Notes under the pieces: generated by a model
Seen by the model: the letters and a program-made list of their open reading frames with translations, nothing else
What the model was told of the DNA's origin: nothing
Databases searched by the model: none
Part shown: positions 22,740 to 34,350 of the stretch, piece by piece
Layout: each line of letters starts with the position of its first letter
Position numbering within the stretch: the first letter of the stretch is position 1
Program-made: the position numbers and the translations under genes
DNA from: Diabrotica undecimpunctata
Lineage: Eukaryota; Arthropoda; Insecta; Coleoptera; Chrysomelidae
Assembly: GCF_040954645.1 (NCBI RefSeq)
Contig: NC_092806.1
Span: forward strand, 114,372,458-114,436,457
Reading direction: 5' to 3'
Length of the DNA: 64,000 nucleotides

Positions 22740-23460
22740 TTATAATCAGGAACTTTCTATGGCATCGTCATGCAACATGGACCCAACCAAACTTCAGTTC
22801 TGAAAAAATCACAAAAGAGTGTAACACTATTTTTCCAAATTATTATTAGGTATAAAATAATCATTTAGGACAACAAAATGAACTTGGATTAATAGTTTTG
22901 TAAAATATACTAGAAAAGATGATGGGAGTTCAGCTCGTAAAAATCTTGAAAAAAGCAAATATTTTCGCAGAACATCGAGGAACAAGATTTCAGTATAACG
23001 TAAGTTCAACCCAAATGAGTACATTAACAGAGTTCCACTGGTTACCCCTAAGTAAGTTGCTGACGAAATTAAAAATAATTTCAATCCGAAAAAGCAAAAG
23101 GATTTGACCTAATAATGGGAGTGATTTTGAGTAAACTTCAAAGAAAAACTGTGGTGTTTCTTTGAAGTTTAATGTGAAAAATACCATCCCATCAATTTGG
23201 ATTCAGAAATAATCACTCAGTCATAAACTAAGTGAATCGATTTCCAGATGTCATTGAAAAAACAATACAAAAAAAGGTGTTTGGTCTGCTGTTTTTCTTG
23301 ATGTCATAAAGGCACTTCATAGACTGTGATATAAAGGCTAAATTCGCCAACTTTCATACAAAACAAAAACAAAATTAATCGTTAAATATGTAAACTGGTT
23401 TCTGAATAAAAAAAAATATACAACTGAAAAAATCACTCGTACAATAGACAACATTTAGTT
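22740..23460 (+). pseudogene. Jockey-type reverse transcriptase fragment
   Basis: The reading frames around 22919-23000 give KANIFAEHRGTRFQYN, matching the linker motif (E)KA..FA.HL...F that precedes the Jockey RT. From about 23190, frames give HQFGFRNNHSVIN (RT motif with QFGFR..HS), AVFLDVIKALHRL (FLDV.KAFD.V, with F and D lost) and KLIVKYVNWFLNKKKYTTE (the Y...R.F.V segment). No catalytic DD box is reached. Heavily mutated, roughly 0.7 kb, no clear ends. Confidence 0.55.
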
Positions 23461-23475
23461 TGTTCTTTGTTGATA

Positions 23476-23857
23476 GGGGGCGTTTAAGTATCGGTAACGC
23501 AATTATTGAAGATTTTTGACCCTCCCTGTCCCATATAACGCACCGTAACGTTTTTATGTACTCCGTTTAAAACAAAATACAAAGAACGTACAAAACAGTC
23601 GAAGGATTTCCCGTATAAACAAAAAGAACAAATATTGTATAATACCATCGAAAGATTCCCCGTAAAAAGAAACGAAAAGAATTGCCAACCCGGAAGAATT
23701 TAATTCAAAAGCTTTTTTATTTATTTAAGTAAAAAAACAATGTTACGTAACGCGTTGTTCGAAACCCTCTCCCGTCCCTATAACACACGGTTATGTTTTT
23801 CAATGCCCATTTTCTCCCAAAATTGCGTTAGGTAATACTTAAAGACCCCTTAATTAA
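23476..23857. mobile_element. MITE-like element with GGGG..TTTAAGTAT ends
   Basis: The left end reads GGGGGCGTTTAAGTATCGG then TAACGCAATT; the right end contains the complement (AATTGCGTTAGGTAATACTTA then AAGACCCC). Inside both ends are CCCTCCC-type and TAACGCACCGTAACG-type words in opposite orientation. The total is about 380 bp with no coding capacity. Target duplication not resolved; class unknown. Confidence 0.5.
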
Positions 23858-24361
23858 GGCCGAGAGCCGAAAATTGTCGATATTTTTTGATTGCGTGGCA
23901 ATATAGGATCGCAGCGCTTAATAGCTTACTATCTTAAAGTCTCCTTTTCCTTTTTAGTCTTTCAGTGTTCGTAATAGAGAGTATTATTTTCTTATGCGAG
24001 GACTTTTTTCCGCGCGTTATCCTTTCCGTTACATATTAACGGGTTAAGTTAGGGTTTTGGTAAATGTATTTAACTTTTTATTTTCATAAGAAAATATTTG
24101 TACTAAAAATAAAATAATTATGGGAAACATTTGAATTTGTTAGTGTACGGTTTTCAACCATTTCTAAACTTTTTCTCAAACATAATAAAATTACAATCGG
24201 CATTCCTAATGATCATTAAGCTAATTTGTTTAATGTGTTTAGGATCTTTGGAAGCGGTTATATTATATTTTACCTCTTAAGCACAACAGTTAGAAAGTTT
24301 CTGTCATATTGATCTAAACTCAGTATATTGTAATTCAAACGTGTAGTTTCAAGTGACCATC
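23858..24361. other. AT-rich noncoding stretch, nothing recognised
   Basis: No motif-bearing frame. It may include the 5' end of the following transposase element, but no terminal repeat could be identified. Confidence 0.35.
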
Positions 24362-25735
24362 ATACCTAGACGTAAGTTGGATATTGATGAATTAATTACA
24401 AATGTGCATAACTACTTTACCATGGAAAGAGACAATGGTGAACCTTTAAAGTCATTATTATGTATATGTTTGAATGCGTTTGTGACGCACTAGGGAAAAG
24501 TGAAAGTAAGCTAAAAACTGTAATGAAGACTGTCAGAGATTCTCAAGAAGATCTTACTGTGACTGAGTATCACGTATCACGTCATGACGTATGACTGAGT
24601 ATCACGTCACAGTAAGTGTCACAAGTCAAGAAAACAACTCGAAAACATTCTAGGAGCATTGACTTACCTCATAGAGAAAAATTTGAAATTCGCAATATTT
24701 TGTATCGAATGCGTGAAAACAATCAACATGTCAGTTTAGATACTTTACTGGCCAAAATAAGATAAAGACAAGTTTCTGAAATTAAGAGGACTAGCCTTTA
24801 GAAAGTGTTGAGACATTTAGGATTTAAATTTAAAAAATTAAATAATGGGTTACTTTTACGCGAAAGAAGTAATGTGGTTCACAAAAGAATTAAATTTTTG
24901 AGAGAATATACTATACTTATATGTAACATTCGTATACTTAGATGAGACATGGATATTTGCAAAGGGTGGAATTAAAAGAATTTGGCAAGATGACAGCATA
25001 AAATCAATAAAACAACCAGATAGCGAAGGCAAAAGACACATTATTGTTCATGCAGGAGGGAAAGAAGGCTTCATAGAAAACGCAGATTTGATTTTTTCTT
25101 CAAAATCAAAATCTGCTGATTACAATGAAAACATGAATGCAGATATGTTTTATGTTTGTTAAATGGCTTGAGGAGAAACTGTTACCTAGTTTGAGTGAAC
25201 CATCCGTTATAGTTTTAGATAATGCACCTTACCATTCGAAGATTTTGTAGAAACAACCAAAACAGTCCTGAAACGTACCAAAATTGGTTAGTTAAAAATA
25301 ATATCAATTTTCCAGAATACGCCTTCAAATTAGACTTGCTGGAAATTTCGAAACGTAATGAAAAACCAACAGTTTATATAGTTGACCAAATTGTATCAAG
25401 TTATGGACATTAAGTACTACGGTTACCGCCATATCACTGCCAGTTTAATCCCATCGAACACATCTTGGGTATATGTAAAACATATTATGATAATCACGTT
25501 GGATGCAGTAGATACAGTGACTATGCAGTTAGGGAAATGTTTCAAGAAACTCTTAAAACTGCAACTCCAGAAATATGGGCCAAAACTGTATATAAATGTG
25601 AAAAATTAATAGAAAAGTGGAATCCGGGAAAATAAAATTAGTGAAATTAATCCAGTGATTATAGATTTACATAATTATAGCGTTAGTGAATTTAGTGACG
25701 ATGATGATGATTTATACATTTAAATAATCAGTAAG
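24362..25735 (+). pseudogene. mariner/Tc1-superfamily transposase (DDE_3-like), broken
   Basis: In order, in shifting frames: KLDIDELITNVHNYFTMERD; LGKSESKLKTVMKTVRDSQED; RSIDLPHREKFEIRNILYRM; VLRHLGFKFKKLN; a damaged first catalytic block with YLDETWIFAKGG (about 24940); GKRHIIVHAGGKEGFIENAD; FVKWLEEKLLPSLSE; VIVLDNAPYHSKIL (second D, about 25210); LRLPPYHCQFNPIEHILGIC (third acidic residue, about 25420). The tail is KWNPGK and, in the next frame, SEFSDDDDDLYI. The D, D and E residues are all still visible. A small repeat (GACTGAGTATCACGT twice, 24560-24605) sits within the N-terminal part. Frameshifts and stops make it inactive; terminal repeats were not found. Confidence 0.7.
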
Positions 25736-26149
25736 TACACTATTATAATGTTATTTACAAAATAATTGTACAGCAGGTTAACCATTACCTATATTTATAC
25801 ATTCATTATTAGCCAAATAAACAATAATATTTAAAATTTCATTAGAATTTTTGCTCCTCATTTTATACAAATTAAATCTAACTCATAAGACATGCAAAAA
25901 TATTCTGAACAAAGACTATTAAGACAAATTAAAAAGATTATGGAGAATTCCTGTTCAGTCTTCCGTGCCTTTTACTACAACGAAAGATTTTCTGCGAATT
26001 CCATTAATCGTTTAGAGGTGTAAGCTGGTTGAACGTACTATAAGTTTGACGTCACAATGGGCGGGGCTTAGAAAACCTTTCCAAACATTTCTTTTTTTGT
26101 GTATTTGTCCCATAAGAAGTTGGAAATATATTTTTTTAATTGATTGAAG
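25736..26149. other. Noncoding spacer
   Basis: AT-rich, then a short GC-richer stretch with TGACGTCACAATGGGCGGGG at 26048. No gene recognised. Confidence 0.4.
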
Positions 26150-26995
26150 AGTAAATACCTCTAAATAGAGATAAGTGTGTAGTTTTACATTTGGGAAAAA
26201 ATAACCCGCGTTTGTCTTATTCGATAGACGGGCATTTACTGGATACTGTGGGATCATATTGTGACCTTGGTGTTACAATTACTGAAAATTTGAGTTGGTC
26301 GGAGCATATTTCAAACATCACTAAAAAAGCGAATAGTAAATTATATCTACTTAATAAGACTTTTACAAAAATATTCTTTTCGGGTTCTATTCGTTTGTAT
26401 AAAACTTATGTCCGACCCCTACTGGAGTACTGTGGAACAGTTTGGTGCCCAGAATTAGTGCGCGAAAGAACTCTTCTCGAAAATGTGCAAAAGAAAGCCA
26501 CCAGACTATCTTTTAAACGAAAAAGGCCAGATTACCCACAAAGACTTTCTTTAGCAGGGTTACCAACTTTTGAAGCTCGTCGACGCCGTGTAGACTTAAT
26601 TATCACCTTCCGAATTTTAAAGTTTGGATATGGAAATCTGCAGCATTTGTTTATTTTAGATCATCACAGCAGACTACGTGGACACAGTTTGAAACTGAAG
26701 AAGGAATCCTTTTCATGGATAAGGCGCCAACATTTTCTGTGTAATCGTATTTATACGATTACATAGCCACACATTTAAAAGTCTCCCAACGGAAATTATA
26801 AATTCCACATTTTAAATTCTTTTAAAAACCAACTAGACTCTTACATGTTTGTAAACTGAACAATACTGTATATAATTTATTAGTTCATAGTTTATTTGCG
26901 TAACTAATTATTTTGTAATGTACTATTTCATTTTTCTTGTACATGGGCTTATGGGTATTCATGACCCCAGCCCTCATTACTATGTAATAATAATA
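26150..26995 (+). mobile_element. Non-LTR retrotransposon 3' end (CR1-like), (TAA)n tail
   Basis: 5'-truncated; coding starts about 26170 (DKCVVLHLGKNNPRLSYSI) and the open frame runs to 26766. It has the C-terminal RT region: GSYCDLGVTITENLSWSEH, KANSKLYLLNKTF, YKTYVRPLLEYCGTVWCP, LENVQKKATRLSFKR and YPQRLSLAGLPTFEARRRR. This block pattern is typical of the CR1/L2-like non-LTR groups. About 230 bp of 3' UTR follow, ending GTAATAATAATAATAAATAA. This is one of the better preserved frames in the region. No target duplication was found. Confidence 0.7.
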
Positions 26996-26999
26996 ATAA

Positions 27000-27469
27000 A
27001 TAAGGACTTTTAGTTACAAACACTCATTATGTGCGATTGGTATTATTTGTTGTTCAATCCAATGAAAATTCAATCTGAAAATACTTCTGAATCAAGTGGA
27101 TATGTTCCTGTTTTTTGAAATCCATTAATCCCAGTTTCCATGGTTGCTGCTCTCATGAAAGCATCTTCAAAAAGCTTCCCCATCCCATAAGTTGTGAGCC
27201 GCCGTCCTGGATTTCGACGTATCCATATGACTACAGTAGACTACTTGTAGAAAATAAATTTATCTCGTCTAGTTACCCGATTCTAAAACGTGCACCACTA
27301 TTCGGTTTTGTCAGACAACAAATAAATCGTAATATAAATTTAAGCCATTATAGCCCACTACATGAATTATATAGACAATAATTGCACTGTACGACTAACC
27401 AATAAAACTACAATGAAACTTACTTTTAAAATCAAGTTGAGACAATGCAAAATGCAAAAACATCACACT
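27000..27469. other. Spacer with one unexplained 88-codon open frame
   Basis: The open frame at 27115-27381 (plus) contains PSFHGCCSHESIFKKLPH and no motif that I recognise. It may be chance. No other signal. Confidence 0.3.
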
Positions 27470-27610
27470 CTCTAGGTACGAAAATCTCGAAACAGATGTG
27501 GAAGATCAAGTGAATAGAGCAAACAGAGCAGCAGGCGTAGGTTACCTAAATGAAACACCACTGTCGCAATAGAAACTCCACTGTCGAATATCTACTTAAT
27601 AATTTTACTT
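27470..27610 (+). pseudogene. Non-LTR RT C-terminal fragment (VEDQVNRANRAAG block)
   Basis: The frame gives RYENLETDVEDQVNRANRAAG followed by YLNETPLSQ. The EV.DQV.RANRAAG.LN pattern is the post-YADD region of a common insect non-LTR family different from the RTE-like copy inserted right after it. Only about 140 bp remain on this side. Confidence 0.5.
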
Positions 27611-27624
27611 AAAAGAATCATAAT

Positions 27625-28299
27625 TAAGCTCCCTGATCACCAAGGAGAACGTCATGACGGAAGAAATCAAGCGAAGAATAATCCTAGCAAACAAATGCTA
27701 TTTTTAGTAAATTAAACAAATTTTTTTTTTTTTTTTATTTTACTATATAAAAAAATGCTATTTTGGACTGAGTAGACATATGAGAAGCAGAAACTTAAGC
27801 CAAAAAACAAAAATAACCATATACAAAACCCTTATACAACCAGTGTTGACATATGGGTCGGAGACATGGACCATTTCCAAGGCAGATGAAAATCTCCTGC
27901 TTATATTTGAACGAAGGATCCTGAGAAGAATATTCGGTGGCATCTGTGAAAATGGTGTTTGGAGAAGGAGGTACAACTACGAGATATATCACAGATATAA
28001 ACATATATTTGGTGGTAAAGACGTAGTATCCTTTATAAAAATAGGAAGACTAAGATGGGCAGGACATCTGGCAAGATCACAGCAGAACAACCCCCCTAGA
28101 AGAATCCTTATGTCACAACCTGTGGGAAGTAGAAATAGGGGTAGACCAAAACTCAGATGGAGGGATGGTGTAGATGAGGATGGTAGACAAATAGGCGCAA
28201 CAAGCTGGCAACAGTTGGCAATGGATAGAACTGACTGGCGTAATAGACTTGGGAAGCTCGAGACTCTTTTATAGGGCTGTAGCACCAATGATGATGATG
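27625..28299 (+). mobile_element. RTE-like non-LTR retrotransposon, 5'-truncated, (GAT)n tail
   Basis: Bounded by the exact 14-bp duplication AAAAGAATCATAAT (27611-27624 and 28300-28313). It encodes TEEIKRRIILANKCYF and, after a 47-bp insert, the open frame 27780-28274 with KTLIQPVLTYGSETWTISKA, FERRILRRIFGGICENGVW, RLRWAGHLARSQ and RGRPKLRWRDGV. Ends GTAGCACCAATGATGATGATG. Very close in sequence style to the copies at 4854-6752 and at the right edge of the window, so the same subfamily. Confidence 0.85.
27706..27752. mobile_element. 47-bp insertion with 12-bp target duplication
   Basis: The RTE-like copy carries AAATGCTATTTT twice (27694-27705 and 27753-27764), with 47 bp of TAGTAAATTAAAC, a long T run and ATTTTACTATATAAAA between. 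Removing the insert and one repeat restores the KCYFGLS reading frame. The long T run and 12-bp duplication suggest a tiny retroposed sequence on the minus strand; the near-inverted ends (TAGTAAATTAAA against TTATTTTACTA) would also allow a MITE. Confidence 0.6.
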
Positions 28300-28489
28300 A
28301 AAAGAATCATAATAATAATATTAGTATTGCGTAGATATAGTCAGTCGAATTTGTAGCACCAAAGCAAACTGTATTGAAATAAAACTTTAAAGCCACACTT
28401 ATGTAATTTAATACAAAAGTAATTTTTTTGTACTTGTAATTTAATTTTGTATTATTCTGGAACCGGAATCTTTCGCGGAAAATAACTGC

Positions 28490-29580
28490 GAGACGTTATT
28501 ACGCTTCTCTTTTGGTCGCAGTGCATGATGATCCATCAATTGATTTGACTGATAAGATAGCTTATTTGAGACAAGCCACTTTAGAGGCCAATAAGGCCAG
28601 ACAATAAGTGGTGAGTTTTCCTGAAGTAGCCGACAATAACTTAAAAATTATTCGGAGTTTGCAGTCTAGGTTTGGCAGAGATGATCTCCAGATTAAAATT
28701 TACATTAGAGAGCCGTTAAAGTTAATTTTGAGGCGAGTTTCTAGTAGTCTTTGTAATATTTCTGCTCTTTACAATATGATTGAGTCAAATTCGTTCACTT
28801 GAGACCTTAGGCATAACTGCTGACAAGTATACAGCGATATTGTATCCTCTTATTGAGTCATGTTTGCCCGAAGATACGATTGGACTATGGCATAGATCTT
28901 CACAGTTTTTAAAGCCTTGTATTTCCATATCCATGGAAACTATCGGAGAAACTGCAGAAGTTACAACTTTAGATACAAGATTGAGTGGGCTAATGAGCAT
29001 TTTACAGAGTGAAGTTCAAAATGAAAAAAAAATTAATTTAGCAATGGAAGGTTTTTGTTTACCGACTAAATATCAATATAAATTCAATAGCCTTGTTGCC
29101 AAGAAAAATGTAAAATACCTAAGTAAAAAACTGATCAGCCCTTAGGGACCGCTGCTGGGTTAATAACTTATGAGGTTTACAGGTGTATATTTTGTAAAAG
29201 ACAGCATGGCAGTACAAATTGTTTCAAAGCACAACAATTTACTATGGAACAGAAACGACGAATATTGTTAGAAAAAAAGCCTGTTTTCGATGTTTGAAAT
29301 TAATATATTCTTCTAAAAAGTGTAGAGGTCGTTCGAACTGTATAGTATGTTGTAAACCACATGCTGTTTTGATGTGTCCTAATTTGCCTATTAATAAAAT
29401 TGATACATCGAGCTCAAGTATTACCCGCTCGGAAGAAAATAGAACTGAGGATCATACGCTTGCTAATTTGAACAATACACAGGTTTTTTTACAAACTCTG
29501 CGAATAAATATAAGAAGTGCACATGGTACTAAACAAGTAAGGGCACTTATTGACACTGAATTGCAGAGAACATATATTTT
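28490..29580 (+). pseudogene. BEL/Pao Gag and start of protease, decayed
   Basis: Segments: HDDPSIDLTDKIAYLRQAT (about 28530), the DUF1759-like SRFGRDDLQIKIYIREPLKL (to 28800), then ETLGITADKYTAILYPLIESC and AMEGFCLPTKYQYKFNSLVA (28780-29145). The knuckles are ACFRCLKLIYSSKKCRG and CIVCCKPHAVLMCP (29275-29390). VFLQTLRINIRSAHGTKQVR and ALIDTELQRTYIF start the protease. Frames change at about 28800 and 29150. Confidence 0.65.
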
Positions 29581-29732
29581 TTGAACAAGAAATGGAATTT
29601 TGATAAGTGGACGGAAAATATCGTATATGCATTATTTGGTGGTAGAAGCACTACTGAACAACGACATAAATTGTAGGAGGTAACGGCGAGTGAAGGAACC
29701 TACACTTGCTTATTTGATGCCTTAAGACTAAC

Positions 29733-30328
29733 CATCGAGTTAGAATCTGTGGAGAAGCTATGAGCATATTAACGTGTGTATTAAAAACGGCGTAGGTAGG
29801 TGTGGCTAACGGTGATACCAATATGGTGGTGGGATCATGGCCGGACTCAATAATATTAAAACTACTATAAAAATATGACTAGTTATTCAGAAGATTTAAT
29901 CATAATCTACAAAGTGCAATACATTTTTAATAAACTATGATTTATTTATCCCGCGGTAAACACTAAAAACACGATATATTATACATAAAGATAAATTAAT
30001 ACAGCCAAATACTATTAATTTATTCTCTGAAGTACGAGCCATTACTTTGTTTAGATATTTGTATACTAACCTGTAGACCGTTATTCCTGAAGATTTTTTA
30101 TTAACATTGCTTCTGCCACTGCAACTACGTTGAAAATAAGAAACCATTATTATGCACTATCACAATATATTATTACAGTTTCTATAAAAGTATTATAAAA
30201 CTAAAAATATTCGAAAAACAACAAACGTAAATAAACATATATGATCTGTCAAAAGTGTCAAAACAATATGGCCGAAGTGATGTCGTTTTTAGTCATGTGA
30301 TGCCCTCTCCATAGATTCTAACTCGATG
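29733..30328. mobile_element. MITE with 8-bp target duplication (hAT-like)
   Basis: 596 bp bounded by the exact 8-bp duplication AGACTAAC (29725-29732 and 30329-30336). The ends are inverted repeats of about 23 bp: CATCGAGTTAGAATCTGTGG at the left and, read inward from the right end, CATCGAGTTAGAATCTATGG. An 8-bp duplication is the rule for hAT elements, and also for P elements. There is no transposase; a 70-codon minus frame (30147-29935) has no motif. It interrupts the old BEL/Pao protease-RT region. Confidence 0.8.
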
Positions 30329-30399
30329 AGACTAACCAAAAATGTGTGCAGATGCCCCTTCTATTTATGAGGGCGCTTGGATCTAGGAACTCAGTGACA

Positions 30400-32720
30400 T
30401 GAATATTTCACTCAGCGATGTCGGACAGACAGCACCAATTAAGATTTTGTTTGGAGCTGATATTGTAGGCAAATTGTATACAAGAAGGAAATATCAGTTA
30501 CAGTGTGGTCTTGTAGCAGTTGAAACTTTGTTAGGTTGGACTTTTATGGGCAAGGTGCCGGCAGCTGCTTCTAATTTTAGTAGAAGTATGACTTAATTTT
30601 CTTTGTTTGTTGATAATTCTTCTGTAGCAAAACGATGGGAGCTTAATGTTATTGGGATAACCGACCCTGTAGAAAAATTGGCACGAGAAGTTGCGGCCAA
30701 AGAGGCTAAGAATTTTTCTATGAGACTGTCCGATATGACAGCGAAGGCAGGTATAAAGTTGTGTTATCTTGATTGAACGAGCATCCTGTAAGTTCAGATA
30801 ATTTAGTTCTCGCTAGGAGAAGGTTAGATAATTTTTTAAATAAGTTAAAGGTCTAATTTGTTTGAATCATATTACTTTATATTCAATGAGTGGTTGAACG
30901 AGGGTGTGATTGAAATAGTGAATAATTCCGAAGAGAATAATTGCGTGAATTATTTACCTCACAGGCTCGTTATTAAAAATAATAGTGAAACCACAAAAAT
31001 TAGGCCAGTCTTTGACGCATCATCTTATGAACCGGGTCGTCCTTCTTTGAACCAGGGTTTGGGGGTATGAGTAACCAATTTCTATTACGATTCAGACAAC
31101 AAAAGGTATGAGTTGTGTCGGATATTCGAAAGGCTTTTCTTCAAATTTCTGTACATTCAAACGACAGAGATTCCTTGAGGTTCCTATGGTGAACGATGAA
31201 GTAAAGGAATTTGTATTTCGACACAAGAGGGTTATTTTTGAAGTCGATTGTAGTCCATTTCTTTTGGGTGCTTCTATAGAGTTTAATTTAACAAAGGCGC
31301 TGAAGAAATGTTGTAATGATAACCCGTGCTCTAAAAACATAATTGAAAAGTTTATGACTGGGTTCTATGTATGTAGATAATTGTATGACCAGTGCGACCA
31401 GTGCTACTGATAAAAATGAGTTGAGAGTGTTTGTTTAAGAAGCAAACGCCCTTATGGAGGAAGCTAAGATAGACTTAAGAGGGTGGGAGGGATTCTGGTT
31501 ATACCAAAACAGTTGATCCTTGTACTTGGTGTTCTCTGGGACTCCTCAAGAGACACTCTGAAAATCAATAGTAAAACTTTTTATGGAATCGAATGTAAAG
31601 GACCCATAACCAAGGGACTGATGCTTTCTATAGCTCAGAGTATATTTAACTCTATTGGTTTTACCTGTCTAGTATCTCTAGTCCCCAAACTGTTGCTACA
31701 GAAACTTTGGAAGAAGCGCCAGGGATGGGATGCTCCAGTCAAAAATGATATGACTGAGGAATTTTAAATTTTGTAAACTGGTTACTCATCTTCCTGAACT
31801 GTCGAGTATTGAGATTCCACGCTGGATTCAGGCTGGACCCATGGAAGCTGATCATTAGAGCTTGCACACATTTTCAGATGCAAGTTAGAAAGCTTATGCG
31901 GCTGTAGTATTTTTAAGAGTTGTTCGGAATGATGATGTCTTAATTTTCCTTGTAGCAGTTAAGAGTCGTTGGTCCTTTGAAGAAGATTTCTATACCCAGA
32001 TTGGAACTGTTGGCAGCCACTATTGGTGCAAGACTTTATCAGTCAGTAAAATGACAATTTTCTCAATGTGTTAAGTCTTATTTTTGGAGTGATTCCACGA
32101 CTGTTTTTTCTTGAATTCAACGTAAGGATGACTGGTCTGTTTTTGTTTTTAATAGAGTTCAGAAGATTAGAAATTTAGCCAATCGCGAGCGTTAGAAATA
32201 TGTACCTGGTTCTCTCAATCTTGCCGATCTTCCATCAAGAGCTTGTAATGTTCGGCAATTGTTTGGCAGTCAGTTACAAGTTTACAAAATACGACGTTTT
32301 ACGAGTTAAGAAATCATTTGCAAAAAAGATTTCGTGCTGAATATATGGCTCAACTCAAACGAAGGTGTCTGAAGTGTCTATCGAGGATGTCGTTTTGGTC
32401 GGCAATGACAACATCAAGCGTCTTCAGTGTCCTTTAGGAAAAGTTATTAAACTTATACCTGGTAGGGATGACCAGGTGCGGTTAGTTCGTCTTGCGACTG
32501 CGCAAGGCCAACTTCTGAGACCATTACAGAGGCTTTACCCGGTGGAAGTCGTCGAGGCAGTTACTACTGGCGAGAATGTCCAAGGTAATGCTCTACCCTG
32601 TGGAAGTGAGGCGGTTCCAGAGAGATTACCTCAAGAGAACATTTGTCGACTCCAGGTTGAGGAAGAACCAAGTGAAAAGAGTGCGGAAGTGATAAAAAAG
32701 CAGAGCACCCAACTTAAATG
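30400..32720 (+). pseudogene. BEL/Pao Pol remnant: protease end, RT, RNase H, Pol C-terminus
   Basis: PIKILFGADIVGKLYTRRKY and GLVAVETLLGWTFMGKVP (30430-30560) are the BEL spacer after protease. FNEWLNEGVIEIVNN, YLPHRLVIKNNSETTKIRPV and FDASSYEPGRPSLNQGLG start the RT, followed by SDIRKAFLQISVHSNDRDS. The YVDD-type box lies near 31375 (MYVDNC, second D lost). KGLMLSIAQSIFNSIGFTC follows. RNase H-like HTFSDAS and PRLELLAATIGARLYQS are at about 31880-32040. After a deletion of the integrase core the frame 32365-32721 is open (DVVLVGNDNIKRLQCPLG, LIPGRDDQVRLVRL). At least six breaks. Confidence 0.65.
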
Positions 32721-32944
32721 AAACATATATGCGAGGTGGCCGGGTGGTGAAAACTCATTTTTTTTTAAATTATGTCAAATTTCTCAAGATGGGAGAATGT
32801 CGAATAACTATTTAATATGTTAAGGTACTTAGAAAATTCCCTAATCAGCGCATCGTCTCTCCAGCCGAGGGCTGGTGTGGGGCAATTAAATTTTACAACT
32901 TTTTAGAGAAGTTCATATATATGTCGGAGATTTAAAGTGGGGAA

Positions 32945-33150
32945 CATCAAGGACTGGGTAAGAAATAAAAGAGTAGAATGGAACGATCATATAAGCCGAG
33001 TGACAACAAATAGAGTAGTAAAGAGGTCGAGAGACGGTTCCCCAATAGGAAGACGATCAATGTAAATACCTCGAAAACGATGGAACGACAAATTACTGGA
33101 CGCATATTGAAAAACAGACAGTTATGTCTACACAAAAAGAAAAAAAAAAT
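32945..33150 (+). mobile_element. Non-LTR 3'-terminal fragment, copy A
   Basis: Encodes KDWVRNKRVEWNDHISRVTT, KRSRDGSPIGRRS and PRKRWNDKLLDAY before a stop and ACAAAAAGAAAAAAAAAA. This is the C-terminal tail of a non-LTR ORF2 with an A-rich end. A close relative, also limited to the last 200 bp, lies at 52884-53090. Confidence 0.65.
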
Positions 33151-34015
33151 ATTAAAAACATTGACAGTTCTGTCACTTTCCTCTCAGTGTTGATGATGAA
33201 AGATCTGAAATTACAAGTAAAGAGACCTTCATATGGTTAAATCAATAATTCATTAAAAATATGTTATTTATTATCTACATATTATTTATTATCTGCATTG
33301 GCACAGTTATGTTGAAAAACAATCGTTAAAATCATTAAATGCTGCTATTGAATATTTTTGCTGATTACTTTTATATTGATTAGGTGGAGGTTATTATTCT
33401 TTAAAATTAAATATGCTTAAAATATCTAATCGATTATAACAATCGTTAACGATTCTAAATTTTTTTATTCGCTTTACTGAATCATAATCCCATATGAATC
33501 ATTAAAATTGCAAGTATTTTGCAATTCGTAAGAATAGAACAAGTGAGAGGACAACAAAGAGAATAATAACACTTTTAAGAAGATCGTAACTTTTCATAAT
33601 TAGATGCAGTCGACTGCCAAGAATTGTAGTTCCGGATTTGAGTTTGTTTTATGTACATTTTGTTACCACCTATTAATTTAATAGATTGTACGGTTATTTT
33701 AAGCTTCGCTTTTCATTATTCAAAAATGTTAGTTATATATGTTGTTAAAATGGTATTTATTTGTTGCATGTTAATTTGACCATCGCATATAGAAATAATA
33801 TCACATAATAAAAAATGTCGGCTTAGAAATATAAAAAATCTAATAAATTTAAATCCGTATTGAATTATGTTAACATGGCGGCTTTCGAAGACAAATATCC
33901 GGAGATAGTGAGGACTTCTAACAGAAAAGTATCCTTATGGAATAACAATATCAATAACATTCCAAATTAAAAGTCAGACGTTAAACTAAAATTTAATTAG
34001 GCCAAAAATCAAGTA
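33151..34015. other. AT-rich noncoding stretch, nothing recognised
   Basis: No frame with a known motif was found. Confidence 0.4.
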
Positions 34016-34350
34016 AGTGGCGATCATTGCAAAGCTATGACTCAATATTTTAAGAAACTGAGAAGGACAAAAAGAGAATCGTGGAGAAGATAAAGAAAAG
34101 CATTACGAGGAGATATAAAAGATTGCATAAAGGTTAAAGCTCCATAAACGTCTCTCTGAGGACCCTCATGTAACTATTTCTTTACTCCAAAAGGTGGAGT
34201 ACAACTTTACACTCGGTAATAAAGAAGAGATCTAAAAACTTTCGAAACAACTCTGAACAACTTTATTATTTATCCATAGTAGTTCATATCGAGACTCCAA
34301 ACCGAGAGGACGATTAAATGGTTCCGTTATCACCCTGCGACCAGTTCTCA
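34016..34350 (+). pseudogene. Non-LTR endonuclease-RT linker fragment
   Basis: Frames give TKRESWRR (about 34070), then KAPxTSLxGP and in another frame RLHKRLSEDPHVTISLLQKV (34135-34200) with YNFTLGNKEEI. This order, KRESWR...RLHK.LS.D......L...DG.YT...EE, is the region between endonuclease and RT in R1/Jockey-like elements. Short and frameshifted. Confidence 0.4.

Larger units (their letters stand above)
28440..32760 (+). mobile_element. Old BEL/Pao-type element, decayed, integrase core deleted, no LTR seen
   Basis: Plus-strand fragments in BEL order: Gag (FPEVADNNLKIIRSLQSRFG, RDDLQIKIYIREPLKL), Cys-His knuckles (about 29185-29390), protease (RALIDTELQRTYIF, DTG read as DTE), RT, RNase H-like FSDAS and PRLELLAATIGARLYQS, and the Pol C-terminus. 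The integrase catalytic core is missing between about 32290 and 32340. A MITE (29733-30328) interrupts it. There are stops or frameshifts in every domain. No flanking LTRs could be matched, so it is older than the BEL copy at 11.9 kb. Confidence 0.7.
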
